From Clostridium sp. (GTDB lineage Bacteria > Bacteroidota > Bacteroidia > Bacteroidales > Muribaculaceae), in contig JAMPGR010000010.1 in assembly GCA_023663805.1 (NCBI GenBank), forward strand, positions 1 to 39,933: a stretch of DNA of 39,933 nucleotides, written 5' to 3'. A program made the translations under genes and the position numbers. This document shows, piece by piece, positions 32,908-39,933 of the stretch. Each line of letters starts with the position of its first letter. The stretch's first letter is position 1. The notes under the pieces are model-generated. The model worked only from the letters and a program-made list of their open reading frames with translations, had not been told where the DNA came from and searched no databases.

Positions 32908-33876
32908 TCAGAGGTAGTTGCCGGGCCGCAAGGTTCCGGTTCCTTTCTGGCGGAGGGGATTCAAGGAGAAGCGGGCGAGGAGGTCGGCGAGGCTGACGGG
33001 GCCAGCGGTCGGCTGGAGACCGGCGAGGGAGGCCAGAAGACCCAGGAGCGATTCGGGGGTGTGGCGACGGCGCAGTTCGGCCATCGACAGGGCACTGTCG
33101 CGCTTCGAAAGACGTATCCCCTCGCTGTTGCAGACCAGAGGGAGATGGACGAACTCCGGCGGGTCGAAGCCGAGCAGCCGATAGAGATAGATCTGCTGGG
33201 CAGCCGACAGAAGGAGGTCGCAGCCGCGGACTACTTCCGTGACTCCCATCAGGGCGTCGTCGACAACGACCGCCAGCTGGTAGGCCCACGCTCCGTCGGC
33301 GCGGCGAAGGATGAAGTCGCCGCACTCGGTCGCGAGGTCGAACTTCTGTGGTCCGAATATCCGGTCGTCGAAACGGACAGTTCCCTCCGGGATGGCAAGG
33401 CGGACTGCCCCCGGGGCGTCGTCGGGGGGAGGGGGCAACTGGGGAATGACGGCCGGACGGCACCGGCCGCCGTAGATGACGCGTCCGTCGGACTGGTGGG
33501 GCGCCTGGGTCGCGAGGATCTCGGCGCGGGTGCAGCGGCAGCGGTAGGTCCAGCCGGTCCGGACAATCCGACGGAGCATCAGGCTGTAGATTTCGCCGCG
33601 GCGACTCTGGGAATATGGTCCGTTCGGGCCGCGGTCGTCGAGTCCCCCCTCGTCCCAGTCGAGTCCGAGCCAGAGAAGGTCATCCTCGATCATCCTGGCG
33701 TATTCAGGGCGCGAACGCTGGGGGTCGAGATCTTCGATACGGAGAATCCACTCTCCGCCGCGCGAGCGGACCGACAGCCAGGAGATCAGGGCCGTGAAGA
33801 GATTCCCCAGGTGCATCCGTCCCGAAGGGGAGGGGGCGAAGCGGCCGCGGGGAGGTGTCGTCGCGCTGGGATTCAT
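32908..33876 (-). CDS. gluQ: Glutamyl-Q tRNA(Asp) synthetase
   Basis: A truncated glutamyl-tRNA synthetase paralogue of 322 residues that attaches glutamate to queuosine in tRNA(Asp). N-terminal class I signature in RFAPSPSGRMHLGNL (HIGH-like, HLGN), IEDLDPQRSRP, zinc ligands in YRCRCTR and YGGRCRP, DFILRRADGAWAYQLAVVVDD, and the KMSKS-like region RLSKRD. The anticodon-binding domain is absent, as expected for GluQ. The ATG at 33876 overlaps the pncB stop (ATGA), so the two are translationally coupled. Confidence 0.92.
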   Translation of the reverse strand: MNPSATTPPRGRFAPSPSGRMHLGNLFTALISWLSVRSRGGEWILRIEDLDPQRSRPEYARMIEDDLLWLGLDWDEGGLDDRGPNGPYSQSRRGEIYSLMLRRIVRTGWTYRCRCTRAEILATQAPHQSDGRVIYGGRCRPAVIPQLPPPPDDAPGAVRLAIPEGTVRFDDRIFGPQKFDLATECGDFILRRADGAWAYQLAVVVDDALMGVTEVVRGCDLLLSAAQQIYLYRLLGFDPPEFVHLPLVCNSEGIRLSKRDSALSMAELRRRHTPESLLGLLASLAGLQPTAGPVSLADLLARFSLNPLRQKGTGTLRPGNYL

Positions 33877-35072
33877 TCGTCGATATGGAGGATGTCGAGG
33901 AAGCGGCGGACGACAGCCGGATCGCCGGTGTGTTTCCCGGTGTCCTCGCTCAGTTTGCAGGTGTCGTTGTAGAAGTCCCACGACTCGGTTATCTTGACGG
34001 CGACGAGTTTGATCACGATGTTCATCGGCCGGACGCCGGGGATGTCGCAGGTGAAGTGGGTTCCGATTCCGAAGGAGGGGATGCAGCGTCCGCGGACCGC
34101 ATGCTGGATTTCGATGGCGCGGTCGGTCGAGAGGGCATTGCTGAAGATGACCTGTTTGGTAGCGGGGTCGATACCGAGCGAGCGGTATTTCCGGCAGATT
34201 TTGTCGAGTTGTTCGAGATTGTCGCCGCTGTCGACGCGCAGACCCTTGAACATATTGGCGTAGTCTTCGGAGAAATTGAGGCTGAAGATATGCCAGCCGT
34301 AGGTGTCGTAGAGATATGTACCGAGTGCGCCGCGGTAGGTCTGGGACCATGTCTGCATCGCCAGATGGTTGGCCATCTGCGGGCCGAACATACCGGCGAG
34401 GGCGCAGACGATCTCGTGGGCCATCGTGCCGATCGGCGTGACGTCGTTTTCCATGGCGAGCCAGACATTGCTCGTGCCGACGAAGCGACCCGGACCAGCG
34501 GGGCAGGAGGCCATCGCTCGGACAACGCGGCTCTGGACCTCGAACGAAGCGCGGCGGCGCGTTCCCATATCGGAGAATACACAACCGTTTTCGATCAGGC
34601 GGCGAGCCTTGCCGGCGGCGGCTTCGGCGAGCGCGTCGAGGTCGAAACGTCCGGCGTCGCCCGACATGATGAAGTAGAGTTCCGATATGATTGCCAGGAC
34701 CTTCACCTCGAGGAGGATCGTGTTGGCCCAACTCCCCTCGAATTCGACACTCAGGTGCCCCGCGTCATCCTGTTCGACGCGGACCCACCGCCGGTCGTAG
34801 CGATATCCCTTCAGGAAATTATAGAACCAGTATGGGATATACGGGCAGCGGCGCTTCATGAAGTCGATTTCGCGGTCGGTTATGACGACATTCTCGAGCA
34901 GGGCAATCTGGCGTCGGAGTTCGTCGGCGAAGCCGGCGGGGTAGACACGGTTGTCGCGGTCGGTGAAGCGATATCGCACCTGTGCGCGGGGAAAATTGTC
35001 GATAACGGCGCAGCACATCGTGAACTTATAGAGGTCGTCGTCGGTGAAGTGTGTGATTATCTGGGGATACAT
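33873..35072 (-). CDS. pncB: Nicotinate phosphoribosyltransferase
   Basis: First step of the Preiss-Handler NAD route: nicotinate plus PRPP gives nicotinate mononucleotide with ATP hydrolysis. Length 399 from MYPQIITHFTDDDLYKFTM, the canonical start; the longer open frame upstream is antisense-like and lacks family sequence. Blocks include FVGTSNVWLAMENDVTPIGTMAHE, the regulatory-histidine region, and DSGDNLEQLDKICRKYRSLG. Second gene of algH-pncB-gluQ, 37 bases after algH. Confidence 0.94.
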   Translation of the reverse strand: MYPQIITHFTDDDLYKFTMCCAVIDNFPRAQVRYRFTDRDNRVYPAGFADELRRQIALLENVVITDREIDFMKRRCPYIPYWFYNFLKGYRYDRRWVRVEQDDAGHLSVEFEGSWANTILLEVKVLAIISELYFIMSGDAGRFDLDALAEAAAGKARRLIENGCVFSDMGTRRRASFEVQSRVVRAMASCPAGPGRFVGTSNVWLAMENDVTPIGTMAHEIVCALAGMFGPQMANHLAMQTWSQTYRGALGTYLYDTYGWHIFSLNFSEDYANMFKGLRVDSGDNLEQLDKICRKYRSLGIDPATKQVIFSNALSTDRAIEIQHAVRGRCIPSFGIGTHFTCDIPGVRPMNIVIKLVAVKITESWDFYNDTCKLSEDTGKHTGDPAVVRRFLDILHIDE

Positions 35073-35109
35073 ATCGATTTGTGCTTGAATTATGGTTGGC
35101 TGTATGGGG

Positions 35110-35718
35110 TCAGTTGGCCGAGATGTTCTTCGGGTAGAAGCGCCATCCGCGGTAGTCGGGGCCAAGGGCGCGGACAAGTTCGTGCCACATCGCGTCCCCT
35201 TCGAGGGTCATCAGTTTCGAGGCCGGCGCGTCGCCCGGATCGGCAACGGCCCAGACATGGTCGCGGAGTTCCTGGTCGAGTTGGCCGTCGTCCCATCCGC
35301 TGTATCCGACGAAGAACCGGATCAGGCCGTCGAGCGGATACCCGGCGTTTATATATTCGACCATCTGGGAGAAGTCGCCGCCGATGCTGAGATTGTCGGA
35401 GATCGGGCTCGAGCCGTCGATAAACTGGCTGAGAGAGTGGATGAAGAAGAGCCGGTCGCATGACATCGGGCCGCCGCAGTAGACCGGGATCGGGCGTGGC
35501 CGGGTGACCGAGCCGATCAGTTTCTGGAGCGTGTATCCGGTCGGCTGGTTCATAACGACGCCCATTGCGCCGCGACCGACGCCGTAGTCGACGAGCTGGA
35601 TGACCGAATGGTTGAAGCAGCTTTCGCGGAGGAAAGGTTCGGCAATCAGGAGAGAGCCCGGGCGGGCGATTTTGGCTTTTATATCGATGTTAAAAAGAAG
35701 AGAGTCGAAGTCGAGCAT
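35110..35718 (-). CDS. algH: YqgE/AlgH family protein
   Basis: A 202-residue protein of the UPF0301/AlgH family. The biochemical function is unsettled; in pseudomonads it was linked to alginate regulation. Family features: GSLLIAEPFLRESCFNHSVIQLVDY, GAMGVVMNQPTG, YCGGPMSCDRLFFIH and the aromatic GYSGWDDGQLDQEL. First gene of the minus-strand run, with a good promoter 35 bases upstream. Confidence 0.93.
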   Translation of the reverse strand: MLDFDSLLFNIDIKAKIARPGSLLIAEPFLRESCFNHSVIQLVDYGVGRGAMGVVMNQPTGYTLQKLIGSVTRPRPIPVYCGGPMSCDRLFFIHSLSQFIDGSSPISDNLSIGGDFSQMVEYINAGYPLDGLIRFFVGYSGWDDGQLDQELRDHVWAVADPGDAPASKLMTLEGDAMWHELVRALGPDYRGWRFYPKNISAN

Positions 35719-35752
35719 ATTTGTTAGTCAGTTACGTTCCTGTATATAAGTA

Positions 35753-35783
35753 CAAAGTTAGCGATAAAAAACGACATATGCAA
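35753..35783 (-). promoter_or_regulatory. Promoter of algH-pncB-gluQ
   Basis: Minus-strand TAACTTTG at 35760-35753 and TTG at 35783-35781, spacing 20. Confidence 0.72.
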
Positions 35784-35810
35784 GTTTTTTTTCAGAGCAG
35801 CGGTGCCATA

Positions 35811-35884
35811 GTAAAATTTAAAATGGCGAATTGCGGTGTTTCCGTAAAATTTGAAACGGTGTTTTGCGGTGTTACCGTAAAATT
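35811..35884. repeat. 33-bp imperfect tandem repeat
   Basis: Two full units at 35811-35843 and 35844-35876 (each GTAAAATTT, about 14 variable bases, then TTGCGGTGTT, then two or three bases) and a partial third to 35884; a truncated unit end (GCGGTGCCATA) precedes them. The unit is a multiple of three. On the plus strand it reads VKFKMANCGVS / VKFETVFCGVT / VKF, 11 residues per unit. The plus frame beginning ATG at 35778 continues across the terminator and into the antisense of the CoA-transferase gene, so it is not a clean gene. Confidence 0.8.
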
Positions 35885-35886
35885 CA

Positions 35887-35930
35887 GAAGCCCCGGCGCC
35901 CGGTTTTTACGGGGCGTCGGGGCTTCAGTT
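35887..35930 (-). terminator. Terminator downstream of the CoA-transferase gene
   Basis: Arms GAAGCCCCGGCGCC and GGCGTCGGGGCTTC (about 35887-35900 and 35913-35926) lie just after the CoA-transferase stop at 35941. The minus-strand tail is only weakly T-rich (TGAATTTTAC); the plus-strand tail has TTTTCT. Confidence 0.65.
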
Positions 35931-35940
35931 TTCTATAGAA

Positions 35941-37239
35941 TCAGCGGAGGCAGAGATAACTGCGGCCGAAGCGGGCTGCGGCGGCGCGGTCGAGTTCTTC
36001 GCGGAACTCCGGGGCGGCGATACTGATCAGCAGTCGCGCACGTTCCGGCAGGGATCGCCCGACGAGATTGACGGCGCCATATTCCGTTACGACATAGTTT
36101 GTCTGGAAGCGGGTCGTAACGACTCCGGCCCCTTCGGTCAGAACCGGTTTGATTTTGTTCAGACCCTTGTTGGTCGTCGCGAGCATCGCCAGGAAAGAGA
36201 TTCCCCCTTCGCTCTGGGAGGCACCGTAGACGAAGTCGTGCTGGCCACCGATTCCGGAGAAGATCTTCGTTCCGATCGAGTCGGCGCAGACCTGGCCGGT
36301 CAGGTCGATTTCGAGGCAGGAGTTGATCGAGACGACCTTCGGGTTCTGGGCGATAATAAAGGGGTTGTTTGTCCAGGCGACATCCTTGATCACGATGTCG
36401 GGGTTATAGTCCATATAGTCGTAGAGCCGTCGCGAGCCGAGGGCGAGCGAAGCGAGCGACTTTCCCGGGAGCACCTTTTTCATCGAGTTGTCGATCACCC
36501 CCTCTTCGAGCAGCGGGAGGACACCGTCGGTCATCGCTTCGGTGTGAAGCCCGAGGTGTTTGTGGTCGTGGAGCGCACGGATGACGGCGTTCGGGATACC
36601 GCCGACACCGATCTGGAGCGTTGCTCCGTCGGGAATCAGTTCGGCGATATGGTTGCCGATCATGATCTCTTTCTCCGAGGGGGTTACGGTCGGGACCTCG
36701 ACGAGAGGATCGTCGCAGCGGACAGCCGCGTCGAGTTTCGAGACGTGGATCAGCGCGTCGCCGTAGGAGAACGGCATTGCCTTGTTGATCTGGGCGATTA
36801 CGACACGCGCACACTCGACCGCCGATGTCGCCAGGTCGGCCGAGACGCCGAAGCTGACGTAGCCCTCGTCGTTCGGCTCCGAGCAGTTTATCAGCGCGAC
36901 GTCGACCGGGCAGATTCCGCGGCGGAACAGCGCCGGGACCTCCCCGAGGAAACGCGGGGTTGTCACGCCGTAGCCGTCGGCGATCCACTGACGGACAGAG
37001 TTTGCGACGAAGAACGAATTGACCAGGAACGAATCGGCCAGTTCCGGCTTGCAGTAAGGAGCCGGGCCCTTGGCGACGGCGAAGGCCGAGTAGAGGGTCA
37101 CGTCGCGGAGTTCCGGACCGCGGCGTGCGAGCGCCTCGGTCAGGATTTCGGGGATCGATGTGCTCCCCTGGATATAGACATGATCCCCGCTGTTGATCAG
37201 GCTGACAGCCTCGTCGGCCGTCATATATTTAACATTCAT
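35941..37239 (-). CDS. Acetyl-CoA hydrolase/transferase family CoA transferase
   Basis: A 432-residue class I CoA transferase of the acetyl-CoA hydrolase / 4-hydroxybutyrate CoA-transferase group, moving CoA between acyl groups through a glutamyl-CoA intermediate. Blocks: GDHVYIQGSTSIPEIL, IGVGGIPNAV, and GLHTEAMTDG with the catalytic glutamate; a G-rich GIGGQHDF loop follows. Its ATG lies inside the last codons of the aminotransferase gene (11-base overlap), so the two are coupled. In this operon a likely job is exchanging CoA between aryl-acetyl-CoA and acetate, but acetate or succinate metabolism is possible. Confidence 0.87.
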   Translation of the reverse strand: MNVKYMTADEAVSLINSGDHVYIQGSTSIPEILTEALARRGPELRDVTLYSAFAVAKGPAPYCKPELADSFLVNSFFVANSVRQWIADGYGVTTPRFLGEVPALFRRGICPVDVALINCSEPNDEGYVSFGVSADLATSAVECARVVIAQINKAMPFSYGDALIHVSKLDAAVRCDDPLVEVPTVTPSEKEIMIGNHIAELIPDGATLQIGVGGIPNAVIRALHDHKHLGLHTEAMTDGVLPLLEEGVIDNSMKKVLPGKSLASLALGSRRLYDYMDYNPDIVIKDVAWTNNPFIIAQNPKVVSINSCLEIDLTGQVCADSIGTKIFSGIGGQHDFVYGASQSEGGISFLAMLATTNKGLNKIKPVLTEGAGVVTTRFQTNYVVTEYGAVNLVGRSLPERARLLISIAAPEFREELDRAAAARFGRSYLCLR

Positions 37240-38557
37240 AGGCGGGAACGGGACTAAATTCGGTTGCGAAGGCCTTCAGACGATCGCCGAGCGCGTTGAA
37301 CTGGGCGGGTGCATTCAGCATCGAGACGCAGACACGCACCCCTTCCTGGAGGCTACCGGTCGATTTGAGCGAGATCGTCGCGACACCGTAGCGGAGGAGT
37401 TCGAACTGGAGTTCATCGCCTGTCATCGCGGGGAAACCGGCCGTAAAGAAGAAACCGTCGCTTATCGGCGCCTCGCCGTCGCAGTCGTAGACAAGATGGA
37501 AACCGCTGGCGAGGAAAAGTTCGCGGGCGAGATGGCTCCGGCGCTCATACTCGCGGCATTCGCCGACGAAGTCGAGGTGGCCGTCGGCTGCGGCGTCGAG
37601 CATGGCAGCCATCGCATACTGGGCCGAGTGGGCCGTGCCCGACGAAGCGCAGTAAAGCACGCCGAAGATATATGCTCCGAGGTATGTCGGCATATCGTAG
37701 AACGCCTCCAGAGCCGGGAAGCGGCGCTCGGCCAGCGCGGGACTGACGGCGACCAGGGCGATACGCTGACCGGCGTAACTGAATATCTTCGAAGCCGAAA
37801 GCAGGAGGATATAGTTGTCTGTATATCGGGCGACTGTCGGGACGAAGGGAGCCTCGAAGGGAACACCGAAATTGCGGCGGAAGTCCATGCCGAAGTAGGC
37901 GTGGTCTTCGAGGACAATCGCGTCGTAGCGGGTCGCCATACGGCCGATAATTTCGAGTTCTTCTTCGGTCAGGTTAGTCCAGGCGGGGTTGTTCGGGGTG
38001 CTGTAGAGGATTGCGGTTATATCCCCTTTCGATAGAATCTCCTCGAGTTTCGCCTCGAGAGCCTTGCCGCGGTAGGAGTAGATGTCGAGGGAGACCTCGC
38101 GGAGACCGAGGACTTTTGCCTGGTGGCGCTGGGCGGGGAAGCCGGGATTCAGGAAGAGCATCGCGTCCTTCCGGGGGTCGCGCTGCCGCAGAAGGAGCAT
38201 CGAGGTGAAGCATCCCTGCATCGAGCCGACGGTCGGGACGATGTCGGCGGCAGGTATGTCGATATCGAGGAAAGCGCGGATAAACTTCGATCCGGCCTTT
38301 TTCAGGGCCGGGAGGCCCGAGATATCGGGATATTTGTTTGCGATACCGCGGTTCAGGGCCTCGCATTCGGCGAGGACGCCGATGCGCGACGATTCGATTC
38401 CGGGGTTGCCGAGTTCGAGGTGTACGCAGGGTTCTCCGGCGAGCAGTTCGAGGCGGCCGGAGAGAGAGACAATCTGGCGGATTGTCGCGGAGCCGATGTC
38501 GGAGATGCCGCCTTCGGCCATCAGGTTTCGGAGGGTCTGGTTATCAACTGGAAACAT
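37229..38557 (-). CDS. PLP-dependent class I/II aminotransferase
   Basis: A fold-type I aminotransferase of 442 residues. Visible motifs: NKYPDISGLPALKKAG, STPNNPAWTNLT (substrate Asn), VLEDHAYFGMDF and the PLP lysine in LLLSASKIFSYAGQRIA. Both an ATG at 38557 and a TTG four codons upstream are possible starts; the ATG is preferred. Placed between iorB and the CoA-transferase gene, it most likely supplies or consumes aromatic 2-oxo acids such as phenylpyruvate or indolepyruvate. The substrate is inferred from context only. Confidence 0.85.
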   Translation of the reverse strand: MFPVDNQTLRNLMAEGGISDIGSATIRQIVSLSGRLELLAGEPCVHLELGNPGIESSRIGVLAECEALNRGIANKYPDISGLPALKKAGSKFIRAFLDIDIPAADIVPTVGSMQGCFTSMLLLRQRDPRKDAMLFLNPGFPAQRHQAKVLGLREVSLDIYSYRGKALEAKLEEILSKGDITAILYSTPNNPAWTNLTEEELEIIGRMATRYDAIVLEDHAYFGMDFRRNFGVPFEAPFVPTVARYTDNYILLLSASKIFSYAGQRIALVAVSPALAERRFPALEAFYDMPTYLGAYIFGVLYCASSGTAHSAQYAMAAMLDAAADGHLDFVGECREYERRSHLARELFLASGFHLVYDCDGEAPISDGFFFTAGFPAMTGDELQFELLRYGVATISLKSTGSLQEGVRVCVSMLNAPAQFNALGDRLKAFATEFSPVPAYEC

Positions 38558-38599
38558 ATGCTTTGTCAAAGGTTACTGGGGGAGGGACGGTGTGATTGT

Positions 38600-39181
38600 T
38601 CAGGCGAGATCCTTGCTTTTTTCGAGACCGGCGCGGAAGGCGCGGATGTTCATCTCGACGATTGACTCAGATTTACGGGAGAAAAGTTCGGCGATAGCCG
38701 CCTCGATTTTTTCAGCCGAGATTCCGATAAACGGAGCGGCCGCGCCGAGCAGGACCATATTGGCTGTGCGTGGCGAGCCGGTCTCGCGGGCGAGTGCGTC
38801 GACATCGAAGGCTACGCAGTTTCCGGCAGCGCGGAGTTCGGCGATTACCTCGTCGACATCGGGGTATACCGGGATGTTGACGAAGGGAACGGTGTTTGTC
38901 ACGGTCCATCCGCCGGGGCGGAGCCAGTCGCGGTAGCGGAGCGCCTCCATCGGTTCGAGAGAGATAATCAGGTCGGCGCCGCGGAGCGGGATCAGGTCGG
39001 AGGCAATCGGGTCGCTGCTGAGGCGGAGGTTCGACTGGACGTCGCCGCCGCGCTGGCTCATACCGTGGACTTCGGCCTGTTTGATATGGAGATTGTCGTT
39101 CAGGGCGGCGATGCCGAGAATTGTCGCGATCGAGAGGATTCCCTGGCCTCCGACACCGGCCAAGACTATATCTGTTTTCAT
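38600..39181 (-). CDS. iorB: Indolepyruvate oxidoreductase, beta subunit
   Basis: The 193-residue gamma-domain-like subunit of the 2-oxoacid oxidoreductase that converts aromatic 2-oxo acids to aryl-acetyl-CoA with ferredoxin. N terminus IVLAGVGGQGILSIATILG, then EVHGMSQRGGDVQSNLRL, both hallmark blocks. Starts 29 bases after iorA stops. Confidence 0.93.
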   Translation of the reverse strand: MKTDIVLAGVGGQGILSIATILGIAALNDNLHIKQAEVHGMSQRGGDVQSNLRLSSDPIASDLIPLRGADLIISLEPMEALRYRDWLRPGGWTVTNTVPFVNIPVYPDVDEVIAELRAAGNCVAFDVDALARETGSPRTANMVLLGAAAPFIGISAEKIEAAIAELFSRKSESIVEMNIRAFRAGLEKSKDLA

Positions 39182-39210
39182 TGTTTTTGACGGGGATTTC
39201 GATTCGTAAT

Positions 39211-39933
39211 TTACTGTTTTTTCGAGGCGTGGCGGCGGGCAGTCTGGATACATTCGCGGCGGGAGACGATGACCGACAACCCCGGCCATTCGATCTCCTC
39301 GCGGAAGAGGCTGACCATATCGGCGTGGTTCTTCGGGTGGGAGTCGATTGTCCGGACATGGGCCGGATCGGCTCCGAGGCCGCGGCAGATATCCTCGAGT
39401 TTGCCTGTTCCCTGCGAATCCTGGCCGCCGGTCATTCCGGTTGTCAAGTTGTCTGAGATAATGACGGTCATCGGGGTGTTTTCGTTGATCGCGTCGAGGA
39501 GTCCGGTCATTCCGGAGTGGGTGAAGGTCGAGTCGCCTATTACGGCCACCGATGGGTGCTGACCGGCGTCGGCCGCACCTTTTGCCATCGTGATCGACGC
39601 CCCCATGTCGACGACCGAGTCGATCGCGTTGAACGGCGCGAGCCATCCGAGCGTATAGCATCCGATGTCGCCGAATACCTTCGCGTTGTCGTAGGAGTCG
39701 AGCACCTCGTTCAGGGCGCCGTAGACATCGCGGTGGCCACATCCCTGGCAGAGGGCCGGCGGACGCGGAGCGACAAGTTGCGACGGTTCCGGTTCGACAA
39801 CCGGAGACACACCTTCGAAGGCCGGGCGGAGCCGGAGCATCGCGGCCTTGACCGAGTCGGGGGTCAGTTCGCCTGTTCGGGGGAGTGTGCCGTCGAGTTT
39901 GCCGAAGACCGGCTTCCCGGCCGAGAAGAGACC
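39211..39933 (-). CDS. iorA: Indolepyruvate oxidoreductase, alpha subunit (5'-truncated by window)
   Basis: The last 240 residues are in the window; the frame stays open through 39933, so the N-terminal part lies outside. Visible is the ThDP-binding domain: ALCQGCGHRDVYGAL, FGDIGCYTLG, VAVIGDSTFTHSGMTGLLDA and IISDNLTTGMTGGQ. The protein ends about 15 residues after the last ThDP-domain strand (RRECIQTARRHASKKQ), so the 4Fe-4S ferredoxin domain found at the C terminus of archaeal IorA is absent. First visible gene of iorA-iorB-aminotransferase-CoA transferase. Confidence 0.93.
   Translation of the reverse strand, partial: GLFSAGKPVFGKLDGTLPRTGELTPDSVKAAMLRLRPAFEGVSPVVEPEPSQLVAPRPPALCQGCGHRDVYGALNEVLDSYDNAKVFGDIGCYTLGWLAPFNAIDSVVDMGASITMAKGAADAGQHPSVAVIGDSTFTHSGMTGLLDAINENTPMTVIISDNLTTGMTGGQDSQGTGKLEDICRGLGADPAHVRTIDSHPKNHADMVSLFREEIEWPGLSVIVSRRECIQTARRHASKKQ

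Noticed and set aside
33877..34731. Upstream extension of the gluQ frame
   Set aside because: It lies over pncB in another frame and has no family sequence; GluQ begins at the ATG overlapping the pncB stop.
35811..35884. CRISPR-like array
   Set aside because: The units abut without unique spacers, and there are only about two and a half of them; no cas genes in the window.
35778..36026. Plus-strand protein from ATG 35778 including the VKF repeat
   Set aside because: The frame runs through a strong terminator hairpin into antisense CoA-transferase sequence and has no promoter on that strand. The repeat is kept as a repeat, not a gene.

Overview
The window reads as chromosomal DNA of a GC-rich gut-type Bacteroidales bacterium. 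The evidence is the many copies of the Bacteroidetes-type -7 promoter box (TAnnTTTG, often with TTG/TTTG about 20 bases upstream), weak or absent Shine-Dalgarno sequences, a secreted protein with a type IX-like C-terminal tail, a Bacteroidetes-style LptD, and several host-glycan enzymes. The tail sequence and base composition make me think of Muribaculaceae or a close relative. That placement is inference from memory of such proteins, not a measured result.

Layout. 1-725: a decayed IS5-like transposase end, an AT-rich probable dispersed element, and tRNA-Ser(GGA) with promoter and terminator. 749-1801: a lone GT4 glycosyltransferase. 1846-7080 (minus): the branched-chain amino acid operon ilvD-ilvB-ilvN-ilvC, preceded by asnA (7180-8214). 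8215-8929: a gene-poor stretch with a broken small secreted-protein gene and GC-rich repeats. 8930-11767: a GH43-type glycosidase with an inserted jelly-roll. 11935-12222: a DUF3861 protein. 12444-18024 (minus): a likely operon pta-ackA-ddh-amino-acid/Na+ symporter-acyltransferase. 18226-18381: a 51-residue membrane protein. 18451-22645 (minus): a secreted tail-sorted protein, ettA, and the ruvX-def pair.

22757-26744 (plus): an envelope-biased operon lptD / MIP18-like Fe-S factor / lpxH. 26941-27038: a promoter followed within 90 bases by a clean intrinsic terminator, either a small RNA or an attenuated leader, ahead of a CCA-adding-enzyme homologue that has lost its HD motif and overlaps tail-to-tail with a GH89 alpha-N-acetylglucosaminidase. 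31038-32135: tRNA-Arg(CCU) followed closely by a GH130 mannoside phosphorylase. 32216-32857: an unknown zinc-ribbon membrane protein. 32908-35718 (minus): algH-pncB-gluQ. 35941-39933 (minus): iorA-iorB-aminotransferase-CoA transferase, which together could interconvert aromatic amino acids and aryl-acetates.

Most of the window is ordinary housekeeping metabolism. I see no CRISPR array, phage, toxin-antitoxin pair or recognisable defence system. The least explained signals are the promoter-terminator unit at 26941-27038, the peptide-like 33-bp tandem repeat at 35811-35884, the suspected dispersed element at 366-503, and the HD-less nucleotidyltransferase.
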